Notes: generated by a model from the letters alone, not told the origin. A stretch of 64,000 nucleotides of DNA from CP2-2F sp034432555 (GCA_034432555.1 DAOUBW010000038.1:62001-126000); one strand, 5' to 3'. Shown: positions 16,836 through 26,316, numbered from the stretch's first letter. Translations and numbers: made by a program.

Positions 16836-17228
16836 TTACCACGTCTGCACGCTCAGGTTTTGCACGTGCTGAAAGTGTGCATCGCGGGTGACAACCGTCA
16901 AATTGTGTTGCACGGCTTGGGCAGCAATCCAAATATCGTTATCAGGGATTGGGCGACCGCTAAGGCGCAGCACACTGTTAATACGTCCGTAGTGTGCTGC
17001 TGTGCTTTCGTCACAATGCAGCACAGGGTATGCCAATTGTTGAATGGATGCGATATTTGCTGCGGTGCGGTTTGAATGGTGCGCGCCAAAATACAGTTCA
17101 CCCAGCACAACTGCGCTGAGCAGAATAGTAACACCTGCTAAGCGTTCTATCAGGGCTACCTCTTGGCACTGAATCGCTACAACGATATTGGTATCAATCA
17201 GGAAAGCTGGTGATGCCCCACTGATCAT
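16836..17228 (-). CDS. PIN-domain ribonuclease toxin, VapC type
   Basis: 130-residue PIN domain with the full acidic set: Asp12 (FLIDTNIVV), Glu44 (VVLGELYFGA), Asp96/Asp98 (IPDNDIWIAA) and Asp116 (VVTRDAHF). VapC toxins are Mg-dependent endoribonucleases held by a co-expressed antitoxin. The ATG at 17228 gives a standard PIN start; it overlaps the upstream partner gene by 35 bases. A longer in-frame start inside the partner is not supported. Confidence 0.88.
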   Translation of the reverse strand: MISGASPAFLIDTNIVVAIQCQEVALIERLAGVTILLSAVVLGELYFGAHHSNRTAANIASIQQLAYPVLHCDESTAAHYGRINSVLRLSGRPIPDNDIWIAAQAVQHNLTVVTRDAHFQHVQNLSVQTW

Positions 17229-17436
17229 AATCAATAACTTCGCAGCCTTCCTCAATGACACGCTCCATACCCGCCAAATCGTCCACGTCAATTGGGTTTT
17301 GGCGCGCCCATGCGATCAGCACTTCACCACGTATGCCCTGTGGATGGGCTTTTGTACGTAGCAGTTCTAAAGCTGTGGTTTGCTCACGTTCGGACATGCC
17401 TTCAAGCAGTTCAAGCAGTTCGGGCAAAATGGGCAT
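17194..17436 (-). CDS. Probable antitoxin partner of the PIN-domain toxin
   Basis: 80-residue, Leu- and Glu-rich protein (ILPELLELLEGMSEREQTTA) with an acidic C-terminus (EEGCEVIDYDQWG). No known DNA-binding fold was recognised, but size, acidity and overlap with the toxin start make it the likely antitoxin. The ATG at 17436 follows AAAGGAG with 9-base spacing, better than the upstream candidate. A TACAAT box just after the nuo terminator could drive the pair. Confidence 0.65.
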   Translation of the reverse strand: MPILPELLELLEGMSEREQTTALELLRTKAHPQGIRGEVLIAWARQNPIDVDDLAGMERVIEEGCEVIDYDQWGITSFPD

Positions 17437-17470
17437 GGTGCAGCACTCCTTTCCCCTCAATTGTAACACA

Positions 17471-17506
17471 CAGCGCGGCGTGAAGATTCACCCTCACGCC
17501 GCGCTG
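17471..17506 (-). terminator. Hairpin terminator of the nuo operon
   Basis: CAGCGCGGCGTGA (17471-17483) and TCACGCCGCGCTG (17494-17506) form a perfect 13-bp stem with a 10-base loop, 24 bases past the nuoN stop. A long T-run is missing on the minus strand. Confidence 0.75.
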
Positions 17507-17529
17507 AAAAGTGCTGTTAGTGGCGCGTT

Positions 17530-19080
17530 TTAGCGTACGAGCGCCAACGTCACGGCGTCCGCAAAGCCAGCGACCAGTGTTGGCAGCACACCGATCACCA
17601 ACGTAGCAACCGCGCAGAAGGCAATGGCACTCGCCAAGCGCGGCGGCGCGCTTGCTTCGCCCTCACCAACTTCCAGCCACATCTTGACGATGACGCGCAG
17701 ATAGTAGTAGGCACTTACCACACTGGTCAGCACGCCGATCAGCGCCAGTAAGCCCAAGCCCGCGTTCATGGTGCTGAAAAAGACGAACCACTTGCCCACA
17801 AAGCCGCCCGTCAGCGGAATGCCCGTCAGGCTGAGCATGAAGATCGTCATCGCGCCGGCGAGGAACGGTCGGGCGCGCCCTAGCCCGGCGAAGTCATCCA
17901 GCAGCGTGCCGGTAGCGTCGTTACGCTCCACTGCCATGCCGACCGCAAAGGCGCCGATGTTGGTGAAGGTGTACGCCGCTAGGTAGATCAATGCACCGCG
18001 CAGTGCTTCTTCGGCAATCACAAGCGATGTGATCGGCGCCCCAAACTCGTCACCCGTCACTTGGAAGCTGCCCGCTGCTGCCACTGCCATCATGATGTAG
18101 CCGGCGTGTGCGATGCTGGAGTATGCCAACAGGCGCTTAATGTCGCGCTGCGCCACTGCTACAAAGTTACCGAGTATCATGGTCAGCGCGGCAAGGACGG
18201 CTACTGTGTCTTGCCATGCGGCATGAATCATGATCGTCTGATTAGGCTCTAGCTCAGGCAGCGTACCCAGCGCAAAAGTCGGTAGGGCAAGCGTCATGAC
18301 GCGCAGCAGTGCCGCAAAGCCGCCCACTTTTGCCGCAACGCTCATATAGGCAGTTACAGGCGTTGGCGCGCCCTGATAAACGTCCGGCGTCCACAAGTGG
18401 AACGGCACGACCGCCACTTTGAAGCCCAAGCCAACCAGCAAAAGCGCAGTACCCATCAGCAGCAGGAACGGCGAGGCATACTGTTCTGCCTGCACACGGG
18501 CAAAAATCTCGGCGAGGTTGGTCGTACCCATCGCGCCGTAGGTCAGCGCGATGCCGTAGACCAAGAAGCCGCTTGAAAAGGCGCCAAGCAAGAAGTACTT
18601 CATAGCACTTTCTTCAGAGCGGATGTCCGGACGCCGAAAGCCCGACAGGATGTACAGCGGAATGGAGAGCAGCTCCAGCGCCACCAGCAGCACGACCAGA
18701 TCACCCGCCGATCCCATGAACATCGCGCCAGAGGCAGTCATCAGCAGCAGCGGATAGTATTCGCCCCGATTCATGCCCGTGCGCTTCAAGTAGTCATGGG
18801 CAACCAACAAGCCGATGAAGACGGCTGCTAACACAATCAGGTTGACCATGCCGGTAAAGTTATCCGCGATGTACATGCCCATGAAGGCGCTGCCGTTCTC
18901 GCCCAGCGAGAGCAGCGTAATCACGAACGAGACGCCCACGCCAATCAGCGAGAGCGTCAAGGTGATCTCTTTGCGATCTTTCGGCACCGAGAGATCAACA
19001 ATCAACAGGATGCACGCGCCCAATGCCAGCGAAAGCGCCGGCAGAGTCGCGCCGATATTCATTGTGCTTAGATCGAGCAT
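17530..19080 (-). CDS. nuoN: NADH-quinone oxidoreductase subunit N
   Basis: 516-residue antiporter-like subunit of the complex I membrane arm, slightly longer than the E. coli protein. About 14 helices; conserved proton-channel elements include LVALELLSIPLYILSGF (Glu in TM5), LGFKVAVVPFHLWTPDVYQG (Lys in TM7) and KRLLAYSSIAHAGY. Last gene of nuoJKLMN, 2 bases after nuoM, and followed by the hairpin at 17471. Confidence 0.95.
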   Translation of the reverse strand: MLDLSTMNIGATLPALSLALGACILLIVDLSVPKDRKEITLTLSLIGVGVSFVITLLSLGENGSAFMGMYIADNFTGMVNLIVLAAVFIGLLVAHDYLKRTGMNRGEYYPLLLMTASGAMFMGSAGDLVVLLVALELLSIPLYILSGFRRPDIRSEESAMKYFLLGAFSSGFLVYGIALTYGAMGTTNLAEIFARVQAEQYASPFLLLMGTALLLVGLGFKVAVVPFHLWTPDVYQGAPTPVTAYMSVAAKVGGFAALLRVMTLALPTFALGTLPELEPNQTIMIHAAWQDTVAVLAALTMILGNFVAVAQRDIKRLLAYSSIAHAGYIMMAVAAAGSFQVTGDEFGAPITSLVIAEEALRGALIYLAAYTFTNIGAFAVGMAVERNDATGTLLDDFAGLGRARPFLAGAMTIFMLSLTGIPLTGGFVGKWFVFFSTMNAGLGLLALIGVLTSVVSAYYYLRVIVKMWLEVGEGEASAPPRLASAIAFCAVATLVIGVLPTLVAGFADAVTLALVR

Positions 19081-19082
19081 GG

Positions 19083-20753
19083 TTATTCCGCCTGGATGTT
19101 CTCGGACGCCGCCTGATTCGGGATGTAGCGCGAGAGTTCAGCCGCCGCCGCATTGGTCGAGGCATCCATGTAGCCGAAGAACGGGCGCGGATACAAGCCG
19201 ATCACAAAGGCAGCAATCACCACCACTACAAGCGCGGTTACTTCATTCCAAGTTAAAGGCGGATACGGATTCTCGCCGTCATGCCCGTGTGCGTCATGCC
19301 CATGTTCGGTGTGAACATCTTCGCCATCGCCTTCATGCCCGCCACCTGCCGCTGGTGCAAGGGCAAAGTCACCGTGAGCGGTTGCCGCAGGTGCCTTGTA
19401 CTCGCCCATGAAGACCTTATTCCACATATAGAGCAGGTAGACGGCTGCCAAAATCACGCCGATGGTGCCGAAGAAGGCGAAGCCCAAGCCCAGCACAGAC
19501 GAACCCGCCGTGCCAAGCAGGATCGTGAACTCGCCCACGAAGCCATTCAAGCCCGGCAAGCCCATGCTAGACAGCGTGATGACAAGCGCCAAGCCGCTAA
19601 AGACAGGCAGCGCTTTCCACACGCCGCCAAAGGCATCAATTGCTTTTGTGTGCCGTCGTTCGTAGAGCATACCGACCACAAGAAACAAGCCGCCCGTGCT
19701 GATGCCGTGATTGATCATCTGCAAGGTTGCGCCGCTGATGCCAGCTGCATTCAGGGCGAAAATGCCCAACACCACAAAGCCCAAGTGGCTGATGGATGAG
19801 TAAGCAACCAGTTTTTTGACGTCGGTTTGTGCATAGCTGACCCACGCACCATAAATGATGCCGATGATCGCCAAAATGCCGATGATCGGCGCTAAAGTCA
19901 CCGACATCTGCGGAAACAAGCCAAGGTTGAAGCGCACCAAGCCATACGTACCCAACTTCAGCAGCACACCCGCCAGAATGACCGAGCCAGCCGTCGGCGC
20001 TTGCACGTGCGCGTCCGGCAGCCACGAGTGCAGCGGCCAAATCGGCACCTTGATGGCAAAGGCGATGAAGAAGCCCAAGAACAGCAGCAGCTCCGTCACA
20101 GCGCTTGGAAAAGCGCTCTCAGGCGTGCCAGAGGCGGCTTCAATCGCCGCCTTGATCTGCATCACGTTGAAGGTGCCAAAGTGGTTGCCCATCCACAAAA
20201 TGGCGAGCAGCATCAGGATTGAGCCTGCCATTGTATAGAGGAAGAACTTGACCGCTGCGTAGATACGCTGTTCCGATCCCCAAATGCCGACCAAGAAATA
20301 CATCGGCACCAGCGAGACTTCCCAGAACACATAGAACATGAACAAATCCTGCGCCACGAAGACGCCGATCATGGCGAATTCGAGCAGCAGCAGGAACGAA
20401 TAGTACAGCCGCACTCGATCCTTGACGTGGTAGAGCGAGAACAGGATCGCCAACGGCATAATGAACGCCGTTAGCACCACAAGCAGCACACTCAGACCGT
20501 CCACACCCACATAGTAGCTGACGGTGTAGTTGCCCAAACGGAACCACTCGCCCAAGTTCTCAAGCTGCATCCCTGCCTTGCTTTGGTCAAAAGCGCCAAG
20601 CAGGATGATTGAGAAGGCAAGCGTGACCAGTGATGAGACCAACGCGACCCACTTAATGCGCTCTTCCCGCGCCCGCCCAAAGATCAGGAGCAGGGCGATC
20701 CCGACCAGCGGCGAGAACAGCACAATGTTGATTAGCATGTCGTTCTTTTCCAT
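19083..20753 (-). CDS. nuoM: NADH-quinone oxidoreductase subunit M with His-rich loop
   Basis: 556-residue antiporter-like subunit. Core motifs are intact: LLEFAMIGVFVAQDLFMFYVFWE (Glu), FFIAFAIKVPIWPLHSWLPD (Lys), KKLVAYSSISHLGFV. A His/Asp/Gly-rich insertion (about residues 455-495, near 19265-19385) lies before the final helix pair, where most NuoM proteins have a short linker. The first ATG, behind GAGGG, is preferred over the internal one at residue 6. Confidence 0.95.
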   Translation of the reverse strand: MEKNDMLINIVLFSPLVGIALLLIFGRAREERIKWVALVSSLVTLAFSIILLGAFDQSKAGMQLENLGEWFRLGNYTVSYYVGVDGLSVLLVVLTAFIMPLAILFSLYHVKDRVRLYYSFLLLLEFAMIGVFVAQDLFMFYVFWEVSLVPMYFLVGIWGSEQRIYAAVKFFLYTMAGSILMLLAILWMGNHFGTFNVMQIKAAIEAASGTPESAFPSAVTELLLFLGFFIAFAIKVPIWPLHSWLPDAHVQAPTAGSVILAGVLLKLGTYGLVRFNLGLFPQMSVTLAPIIGILAIIGIIYGAWVSYAQTDVKKLVAYSSISHLGFVVLGIFALNAAGISGATLQMINHGISTGGLFLVVGMLYERRHTKAIDAFGGVWKALPVFSGLALVITLSSMGLPGLNGFVGEFTILLGTAGSSVLGLGFAFFGTIGVILAAVYLLYMWNKVFMGEYKAPAATAHGDFALAPAAGGGHEGDGEDVHTEHGHDAHGHDGENPYPPLTWNEVTALVVVVIAAFVIGLYPRPFFGYMDASTNAAAAELSRYIPNQAASENIQAE

Positions 20754-20788
20754 GATTTTCCCTCAATTGCCTTTGCGCTCTCGCCGCC

Positions 20789-23302
20789 CTACTGCCTTAG
20801 CAGCGGCAGCAGCAGGATAAGCATCACCAACACCACGCCAAAGAGCATGGTAAATACATACGTCCGCACATAGCCCGTCTGCACGCCGCGCAGCCGTGCC
20901 GCGATCTGTGCCACACCACGCGCAATCCGCAGGAAGCCTTGATCAATCGCACCACGATCCACCGGCGTAGCGATGAAATCTGCCGCCCGCTTATAGAAAT
21001 CGCGGAAGACGGTATGATGGAAGCGATCATGCCAGAATTCCCAGTCCAGCTTGTTCGCTAGCCATGCAGCGGCACGGTTATAGGGCTGCTCAATGAGGCG
21101 CTCATAAGTCTCATCCCAGTACAGCTTGGCATTGGAGAGTTGGAAGGCGGCGCGTGTGCTGGGCTGTACTTCGAGGATGTCTTGATTGCCCTCTGCCAGT
21201 GCAGATGGGCTGTAGACGCGCTGTGCCAGCAGAATGCCCGCAATACCCACGCTGAGCGCCACAATCGCCAAAATCGGGTTGAGCGTCAAGCCTTTGGTGT
21301 ATGGCACGCTGTGTTCCAACCACAGCACCAACACTTCCAGCTCATAGCTAGCGCCTAGCGACTGCACGAACATAATTGCCGCACCGCTCAGGATGAACGC
21401 TGCCGAAGAGGCAAGCACGATCAGGCGGAATATCGGGTTCACGGTCGGCGGGCTAGTGATTGGCTCAGCGCGCCCAATGAAGAACAGGCGCACGCCGGGC
21501 AATGCCCACAGCAGCCAGCAGCCCGCCGTGATGAACAGCACGCCCAACACCAGCACGCCGCTGACGCCTAGCGGCACGTTCAGCGCGCCGCCGAAGATGG
21601 TGAGCGCTGCCAGCACCAAAAGCGGAATGGTCATCGCCGGGCTGGATTCAGGCGCAGCGGCGGCTGCCTCTGTGCGCGGCACGCCCAAAAAGACCAGTTT
21701 GATCTGCCGCCACATATAGAAAGCGGTGAAGCCTGCCGCCAACATCAGCACACCTAGCGCCAAAAAGCCCTCGATCTTACCATCGTTGAAGCCTGCATTG
21801 AACGCCTTGCCCAAAATCTCATCTTTCGACCAGAAGCCCGCCAACGGGAAGATTCCAGCAAGGGCAAGCGTGCCGATCAGATAGGTGACAAAGGTGATCG
21901 GCATACGGCGTGCCAAGCCGCCCATGTTCCGCATGTCTTGCGGATCGAACGCCTCATTATGCCCGTGATCATCATGCCCGCCGTGATCGTCGTGTCCGTG
22001 TGAGTTGCCTTCCGCGCTGCCGTGTGCGTGCGCGTGATGATGCCCATGCTCCATCGCATGGATGACCGACCCACTGCCCAAGAACAGAAGCGCTTTGAAG
22101 AAGGCGTGTGTGATCAGGTGGAACATGCCAGCTGCATAGCCACCCAAGCCAACAGCCGCCACCATGAAACCTAGCTGGCTAACGGTTGAATATGCCAGCA
22201 CCTTTTTAATATCCCACTGCCCAAGCGCGACGAAGCCTGCCATCAGCGCCGTAGCAATACCGATGATCGTCACAATCGCTGAAGACAGTGGCGCCGCATG
22301 ATACAGCACACTGGTGCGCGTGATCAAATAGACGCCCGCGGTAACCATCGTGGCGGCATGGATCAGCGCGCTGACTGGCGTTGGACCTGCCATCGCGTCC
22401 GGTAGCCACACAAAGAGCGGAATTTGCGCGCTCTTGCCCGTCACACCGATCAGCATAAAGAGCGTGATGAGCGTGATGACCGCCTCAAAAGGCAGTTCAA
22501 AAACACCGAACGAGACAATATGACCGCCTTCGGCAAGCCATGCTTCCGTTTGAGCAAAAACGCCCTTCTGCCCCGACTCGCCGTGACCGCCTTCACCTGC
22601 ACCGATCAAGCTATCCACGGCGGCACTGCGCAGCTCACCTTCAAGGTGCAGCACCTCGTTTGGCTTGTAATAGTCCAGTGTGCCAAACGTCCAGAAGATC
22701 AGGAAGATCGCCATGAGCAAGCCGAAATCGCCCACACGGTTCACAATGAAGGCTTTGCGTGCGGCGTTGCTGTTCTTCCAGCCCTCGCCGTGCTTCTTGT
22801 CGAACCAGAAGCCGATCAGCAGGAAGGAACACAAGCCCACGCCTTCCCAGCCGACGAACATCATCAGGAAGTTGTTGCCCGTCACCAAGATCAGCATGAA
22901 GGCGAGGAACAAGTTCAGGTAGACGAAAAAGCGCGCAAAGCGTGAATCGCCGTGCATGTAGCCAATGGCGTACAGGTGAATGAGCGTGCCAACGCCAGTG
23001 ACCACCAGCATCATCGTCAAGCTGAGCGTATCCACGCGCATCTGCCACGGGATGTCAATGGCGGCGGATGGAATGTACAGCCAGCTATCTAACAGCGGCG
23101 GATTGACAACCGTTGCCTCGTAGCCGTGCGCCGTGATACCAACGGTCATCACAGCGGCAATGGCAAACGCCAAGCCCGCAGCTGTAGTTGCCACAGCGCC
23201 GATGAGCTTCTCGCTCATGTAGCGCCCTAAAAAGAGGTTGATCAGTGCGCCAACGAAGGGCAAGATCACCACTAACGGAACAAAGGATGCGATTACTTCC
23301 AT
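20789..23302 (-). CDS. nuoL: NADH-quinone oxidoreductase subunit L with His-rich insertion
   Basis: 837 residues, well above the usual 600-660. Core antiporter elements are intact (FVGWEGVGLCSFLLIGFW, KSAQIPLFVWLPDAMAGPTPVSALIHAATMVTAGV, KKVLAYSTVSQLGFM), and the C-terminal extension includes the lateral helix region. The extra length comes from a loop near residue 225-270, a His/Asp/Gly-rich insertion of about 40 residues (near 21945-22065) between IHAM and MRNMGGL, and a longer C-terminus. The distal proton pump of complex I. Confidence 0.95.
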   Translation of the reverse strand: MEVIASFVPLVVILPFVGALINLFLGRYMSEKLIGAVATTAAGLAFAIAAVMTVGITAHGYEATVVNPPLLDSWLYIPSAAIDIPWQMRVDTLSLTMMLVVTGVGTLIHLYAIGYMHGDSRFARFFVYLNLFLAFMLILVTGNNFLMMFVGWEGVGLCSFLLIGFWFDKKHGEGWKNSNAARKAFIVNRVGDFGLLMAIFLIFWTFGTLDYYKPNEVLHLEGELRSAAVDSLIGAGEGGHGESGQKGVFAQTEAWLAEGGHIVSFGVFELPFEAVITLITLFMLIGVTGKSAQIPLFVWLPDAMAGPTPVSALIHAATMVTAGVYLITRTSVLYHAAPLSSAIVTIIGIATALMAGFVALGQWDIKKVLAYSTVSQLGFMVAAVGLGGYAAGMFHLITHAFFKALLFLGSGSVIHAMEHGHHHAHAHGSAEGNSHGHDDHGGHDDHGHNEAFDPQDMRNMGGLARRMPITFVTYLIGTLALAGIFPLAGFWSKDEILGKAFNAGFNDGKIEGFLALGVLMLAAGFTAFYMWRQIKLVFLGVPRTEAAAAAPESSPAMTIPLLVLAALTIFGGALNVPLGVSGVLVLGVLFITAGCWLLWALPGVRLFFIGRAEPITSPPTVNPIFRLIVLASSAAFILSGAAIMFVQSLGASYELEVLVLWLEHSVPYTKGLTLNPILAIVALSVGIAGILLAQRVYSPSALAEGNQDILEVQPSTRAAFQLSNAKLYWDETYERLIEQPYNRAAAWLANKLDWEFWHDRFHHTVFRDFYKRAADFIATPVDRGAIDQGFLRIARGVAQIAARLRGVQTGYVRTYVFTMLFGVVLVMLILLLPLLRQ

Positions 23303-23308
23303 GCCACT

Positions 23309-23623
23309 CTATCCTTGCATCGCGTTGAGTTCGTCAATATCAATGGATTTCTTCGTGCGGAAGATCGCCACAATCAGCGCCAAGCCGACTGCCACTTCCG
23401 CCGCGGCGATGGTGATCACGAAGAAGACGGTGAGTTGCCCGCCCGCGTTGCCCCACTGCCGCGCAAAAGCCACAAGGGCAAGGTTGGCAGCGTTCAGCAT
23501 TAGCTCGACGGACATAAAGATCATGATGGCGTTGCGCCGCACCAGAACGCCTAACACGCCCATGATGAACAGCACCGCACTTAACACAACAAAGTATTCA
23601 GTGGCGACCGTAGGTGGTTGCAC
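23309..23623 (-). CDS. nuoK: NADH-quinone oxidoreductase subunit K
   Basis: 104-residue, three-helix subunit (MrpC-like) of normal length. The two conserved membrane Glu residues are present (MSVELMLNAANL and AAAEVAVGLAL). It lies 30 bases after nuoJ and 6 before nuoL. Confidence 0.96.
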   Translation of the reverse strand: MQPPTVATEYFVVLSAVLFIMGVLGVLVRRNAIMIFMSVELMLNAANLALVAFARQWGNAGGQLTVFFVITIAAAEVAVGLALIVAIFRTKKSIDIDELNAMQG

Positions 23624-23653
23624 GCTTCTTTTCCCCCTTGTCTTAGGCGCGCA

Positions 23654-24949
23654 TTAGTCGGCGCTTGGTTCGGCTTCGCCGCTTGGCAGCACTTTTTCAG
23701 CACTGCTGGCGGTTACGTTGATTGGAATGGCACGGTTGATGCGTTTGATCGCCGGGCTGACCACCAGACGCTGGCGTTCCCGTCGGATGACTTCCTCACG
23801 GGTGAGCATGATCGCGCCGACCATGGTTGCCAGCAGTAGCAGCGCCACCAGTTGGAACGGCAGCAGGTAGGTCGTCAGCATTTCGATGCCGATCTGCTGT
23901 GGGCTGCCATACTCATGCACAGCACTTGGCGCGTTGGGACGGATATAATCGATCCGCACGCTTGGCGCGCCTTCTACCACAGGCACAGGTGCTGCACTCA
24001 GGATGAGCAGCTCGTGTGTGCGCGCCCGTGCGCTGTAGTCACGTAGCGCCACAAGGCGGTTGCCCAAATTCTCAAACAGGAAGTCGTAGGTGTCACGGCG
24101 GAGCGTCAGCGGCGCGGATGCCTCGCCGAAGGCAAGGTTGGCAGCCAAAACAGTGCTGCGCGCTGCATCCGCCAAGTCCTGCTGGATGAAGTTCACTTCG
24201 CCATAAGCAGGCAGCGCATGGACGACCGTCAGGCGGAAGGTGTTTTCATCCGCGGGCGGCGTCAGGTCAAGCGGCACATTCAGCAAACGTAAGTCGTTCG
24301 GCGTGCCTGCCACAAGGTACGTGGCAGCGCTATCAGGCGCAAGGCTGAAAGGCAGCGCCACAAGCGGCGCGGCGCCGATCTCCAGAGGATTCGGACACAA
24401 GCCGCGTTCTTCCAGCGTACACGCCTCAAAGATCAGCAGGTTGTAATCACCAGCCAGCAATCTTTGCAGATCGGTAGACTGTCCGTAGCCTAGATCAGCC
24501 GCTACGCGCTGATTGTTCAGGTAAATATCCACCGCAGGCGCATTTGCCACGGCATGGACAAAGCGCGCTTGTGGTGGCTGCGGCTGTGGCTCCAGCGTGC
24601 CGATTTGCCCTTGCACAACTGCCACAAACACAACGACCAAGAAAATGGTGGTGAGTGCGATAGCGCCACCCGCCAGCCAGCCGTATTTGGCTGTGCCGCC
24701 GCCCAAGCGCTCGGAGCCAAGCAGCATGATCACGAACATGAACAAGACCATGATCGCGCCAGCGTAAACGGTGATCTGCACCATTGCCAAGAAAGGTGCG
24801 CTGAGCATCAGGTAGAAGAATGCCACGCACAGCAAGTTCACCACAAGAAATAGCGCACTGTGAACGGCATTTCGGCTGACGAGCATGAATGCTGCCGAGA
24901 AAATTGCCACAGCCGCCACGACGATGAATAACAACAGTTCAAACGTCAT
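23654..24949 (-). CDS. nuoJ: NADH-quinone oxidoreductase subunit J with large extracytoplasmic DUF4397-like insertion
   Basis: 431 residues, more than twice the normal NuoJ length (about 165-200). Residues 1-114 hold TM1-4 with the conserved MVQITVYAGAIMVLFMFVIM helix; residues about 355-383 are TM5 (LTTYLLPFQLVALLLLATMV). Between them sits a soluble region (about 115-345) with two DUF4397-like repeats, the first beginning ARFVHAVANAPAVDIYLNN and the second FRLTVVHALPAYGEVNF. The basic segment after TM5 (REEVIRRERQR) puts TM5's end inside, so the insertion faces outside. Reading frame and both flanks are intact, so this is a genuine fusion and not an assembly slip. First gene of the block. 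Confidence 0.92.
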   Translation of the reverse strand: MTFELLLFIVVAAVAIFSAAFMLVSRNAVHSALFLVVNLLCVAFFYLMLSAPFLAMVQITVYAGAIMVLFMFVIMLLGSERLGGGTAKYGWLAGGAIALTTIFLVVVFVAVVQGQIGTLEPQPQPPQARFVHAVANAPAVDIYLNNQRVAADLGYGQSTDLQRLLAGDYNLLIFEACTLEERGLCPNPLEIGAAPLVALPFSLAPDSAATYLVAGTPNDLRLLNVPLDLTPPADENTFRLTVVHALPAYGEVNFIQQDLADAARSTVLAANLAFGEASAPLTLRRDTYDFLFENLGNRLVALRDYSARARTHELLILSAAPVPVVEGAPSVRIDYIRPNAPSAVHEYGSPQQIGIEMLTTYLLPFQLVALLLLATMVGAIMLTREEVIRRERQRLVVSPAIKRINRAIPINVTASSAEKVLPSGEAEPSAD

Positions 24950-25040
24950 GAGTTTTTAGCCCTGAAGCTGCACAGAATGGTTAGCTTGTTCATTTTAGCG
25001 CAAACAGGCTTTCGCGCCAATGTCACCCATAAAGATTACA

Positions 25041-25068
25041 GCAGGGATCAGCCGAAACTGATCCCTGC
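25041..25068 (-). terminator. Hairpin after the M29 aminopeptidase gene
   Basis: GCAGGGATCAG (25041-25051) and CTGATCCCTGC (25058-25068) form a perfect 11-bp stem with a 6-base loop, 5 bases after the stop on the minus strand. Confidence 0.75.
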
Positions 25069-25073
25069 GCTTG

Positions 25074-26177
25074 CTAGAACACAAACTTGCCATCACGGTA
25101 GAGCGTTTCGCCATCTACGACGATCTCGCCACCTTGCCGCATGTCGCAAATCATATCCCAGTGAATGGCGGACTCGTTCTGGCTACCCGTCTCAGGATAG
25201 CCGCGTCCGAGCGCCATATGCACCGTGCCACCGATCTTTTCATCAAACAAGATGTTGCCCGTAAAGCGCTGAATGCCGAAATTGGTGCCAATGGCGAATT
25301 CGCCCAGATAGCGCGCACCGGGATCCGTTTCAAGCTGCGCCAGTAGGTATTCTTCATTTTTAGCGGCTTTGGCGCTCACCACGCGCCCATTTTCAAAGCG
25401 CAGCTCAACGCCATCCACCACGCGCCCTTCCCGAATGGCAGGAAAGGTGAAGCGTACCCAACCGTTCGCCGAGTTTTCAACCGGTCCTGTGAAAATCTCA
25501 CCGCTGGGCATGTTGTGCGTGGCAGTTGAGTTCACAAAAGTGCGCCCTTCAATGCTCAAGGTCAGATCGGCGTTGGCGCTGCATAGGCGCACCTGCTTTT
25601 TGCCCTTCAGCCAGTCCACATATTTTTGCTGGTCTTCGCCCAGCTTGCGCCACAGCGCTATCGGATCAGGTTGATCGACAAAGCAGGCTTTATAAACAAA
25701 ATCCTCAAATTCTTCAAGGCTCATGTCTGCTTCTTGGGCGTATGCCTCTGTTGGAAATTGGGTGAGCGTCCAGCGCTGATCGCCACTGGCAGAGCGCATA
25801 AACCGAATCTTGTTCAGCTCGTTGCGGCTGCGTGCACGGCGTGCCGCACGGCTTGGATCAATGCTGGTGGCGGCGCGTGTATTGTGGGTACTGCGAATGG
25901 CGATCAGCACCTTGGCATCTTTCGCCATCCATTCTTCAAGCGGTGAAATCCAATCAAGCTGCTCATCGCTGGCATGGCGTAAAAAGGTATTGCCCATCGT
26001 CTCGTCACTCAGCATGGGAATGCAGTGACCACCGGCGCGCACCACTTCCTTATACACTTCGCGGATGAGCGGCAGCCCACTGAGTTCACCTGTCAAGATG
26101 ACAGTTTCACCCTTCTGGACTGCCACTGAATACTCTACCAAAGTGCGCGCCAAACGCGCCAAACGCGGGTCTGTCAT
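25074..26177 (-). CDS. M29-family metal aminopeptidase
   Basis: 367-residue thermophilic-type aminopeptidase (M29, AmpS/PepS group), full length. The C-terminal metal-binding domain is clear: NMPSGEIFTGP and YLGEFAIGTN supply the Glu ligands, GTVHMALGRGYPETG a His, and AIHWDMICDM the His/Asp pair. The N-terminal domain begins with the usual LARTLVEYSVAVQKGE. A cytosolic, broad-specificity exopeptidase. Good ribosome site (GAAAGGA) before ATG. Stands alone between the nuo block and the divergent transglycosylase gene. Confidence 0.93.
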   Translation of the reverse strand: MTDPRLARLARTLVEYSVAVQKGETVILTGELSGLPLIREVYKEVVRAGGHCIPMLSDETMGNTFLRHASDEQLDWISPLEEWMAKDAKVLIAIRSTHNTRAATSIDPSRAARRARSRNELNKIRFMRSASGDQRWTLTQFPTEAYAQEADMSLEEFEDFVYKACFVDQPDPIALWRKLGEDQQKYVDWLKGKKQVRLCSANADLTLSIEGRTFVNSTATHNMPSGEIFTGPVENSANGWVRFTFPAIREGRVVDGVELRFENGRVVSAKAAKNEEYLLAQLETDPGARYLGEFAIGTNFGIQRFTGNILFDEKIGGTVHMALGRGYPETGSQNESAIHWDMICDMRQGGEIVVDGETLYRDGKFVF

Positions 26178-26287
26178 TAGAAAATCCTTTCAAAGCGGTC
26201 TCAATGCCATTAACTATGCCGCGTTTTGACGAAAAATGCTATGTGGCTTACTGCAAACGCTTGCATAGCTAACAACGGTGATTCTAA

Positions 26288-26316
26288 TTGACAATCCCGC
26301 TGACTCTCGCCATAAT
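26288..26316 (+). promoter_or_regulatory. Consensus promoter for a leaderless message
   Basis: TTGACA (26288-26293), exactly 17 bases, CATAAT (26311-26316), then 7 bases to the ATG at 26324 with no ribosome binding site. Transcription would begin at or next to the start codon. Confidence 0.75.

Noticed and set aside
22424..22945. 173-codon plus-strand frame opposite nuoL
   Set aside because: nuoL is continuous and well conserved here; the frame is a shadow.
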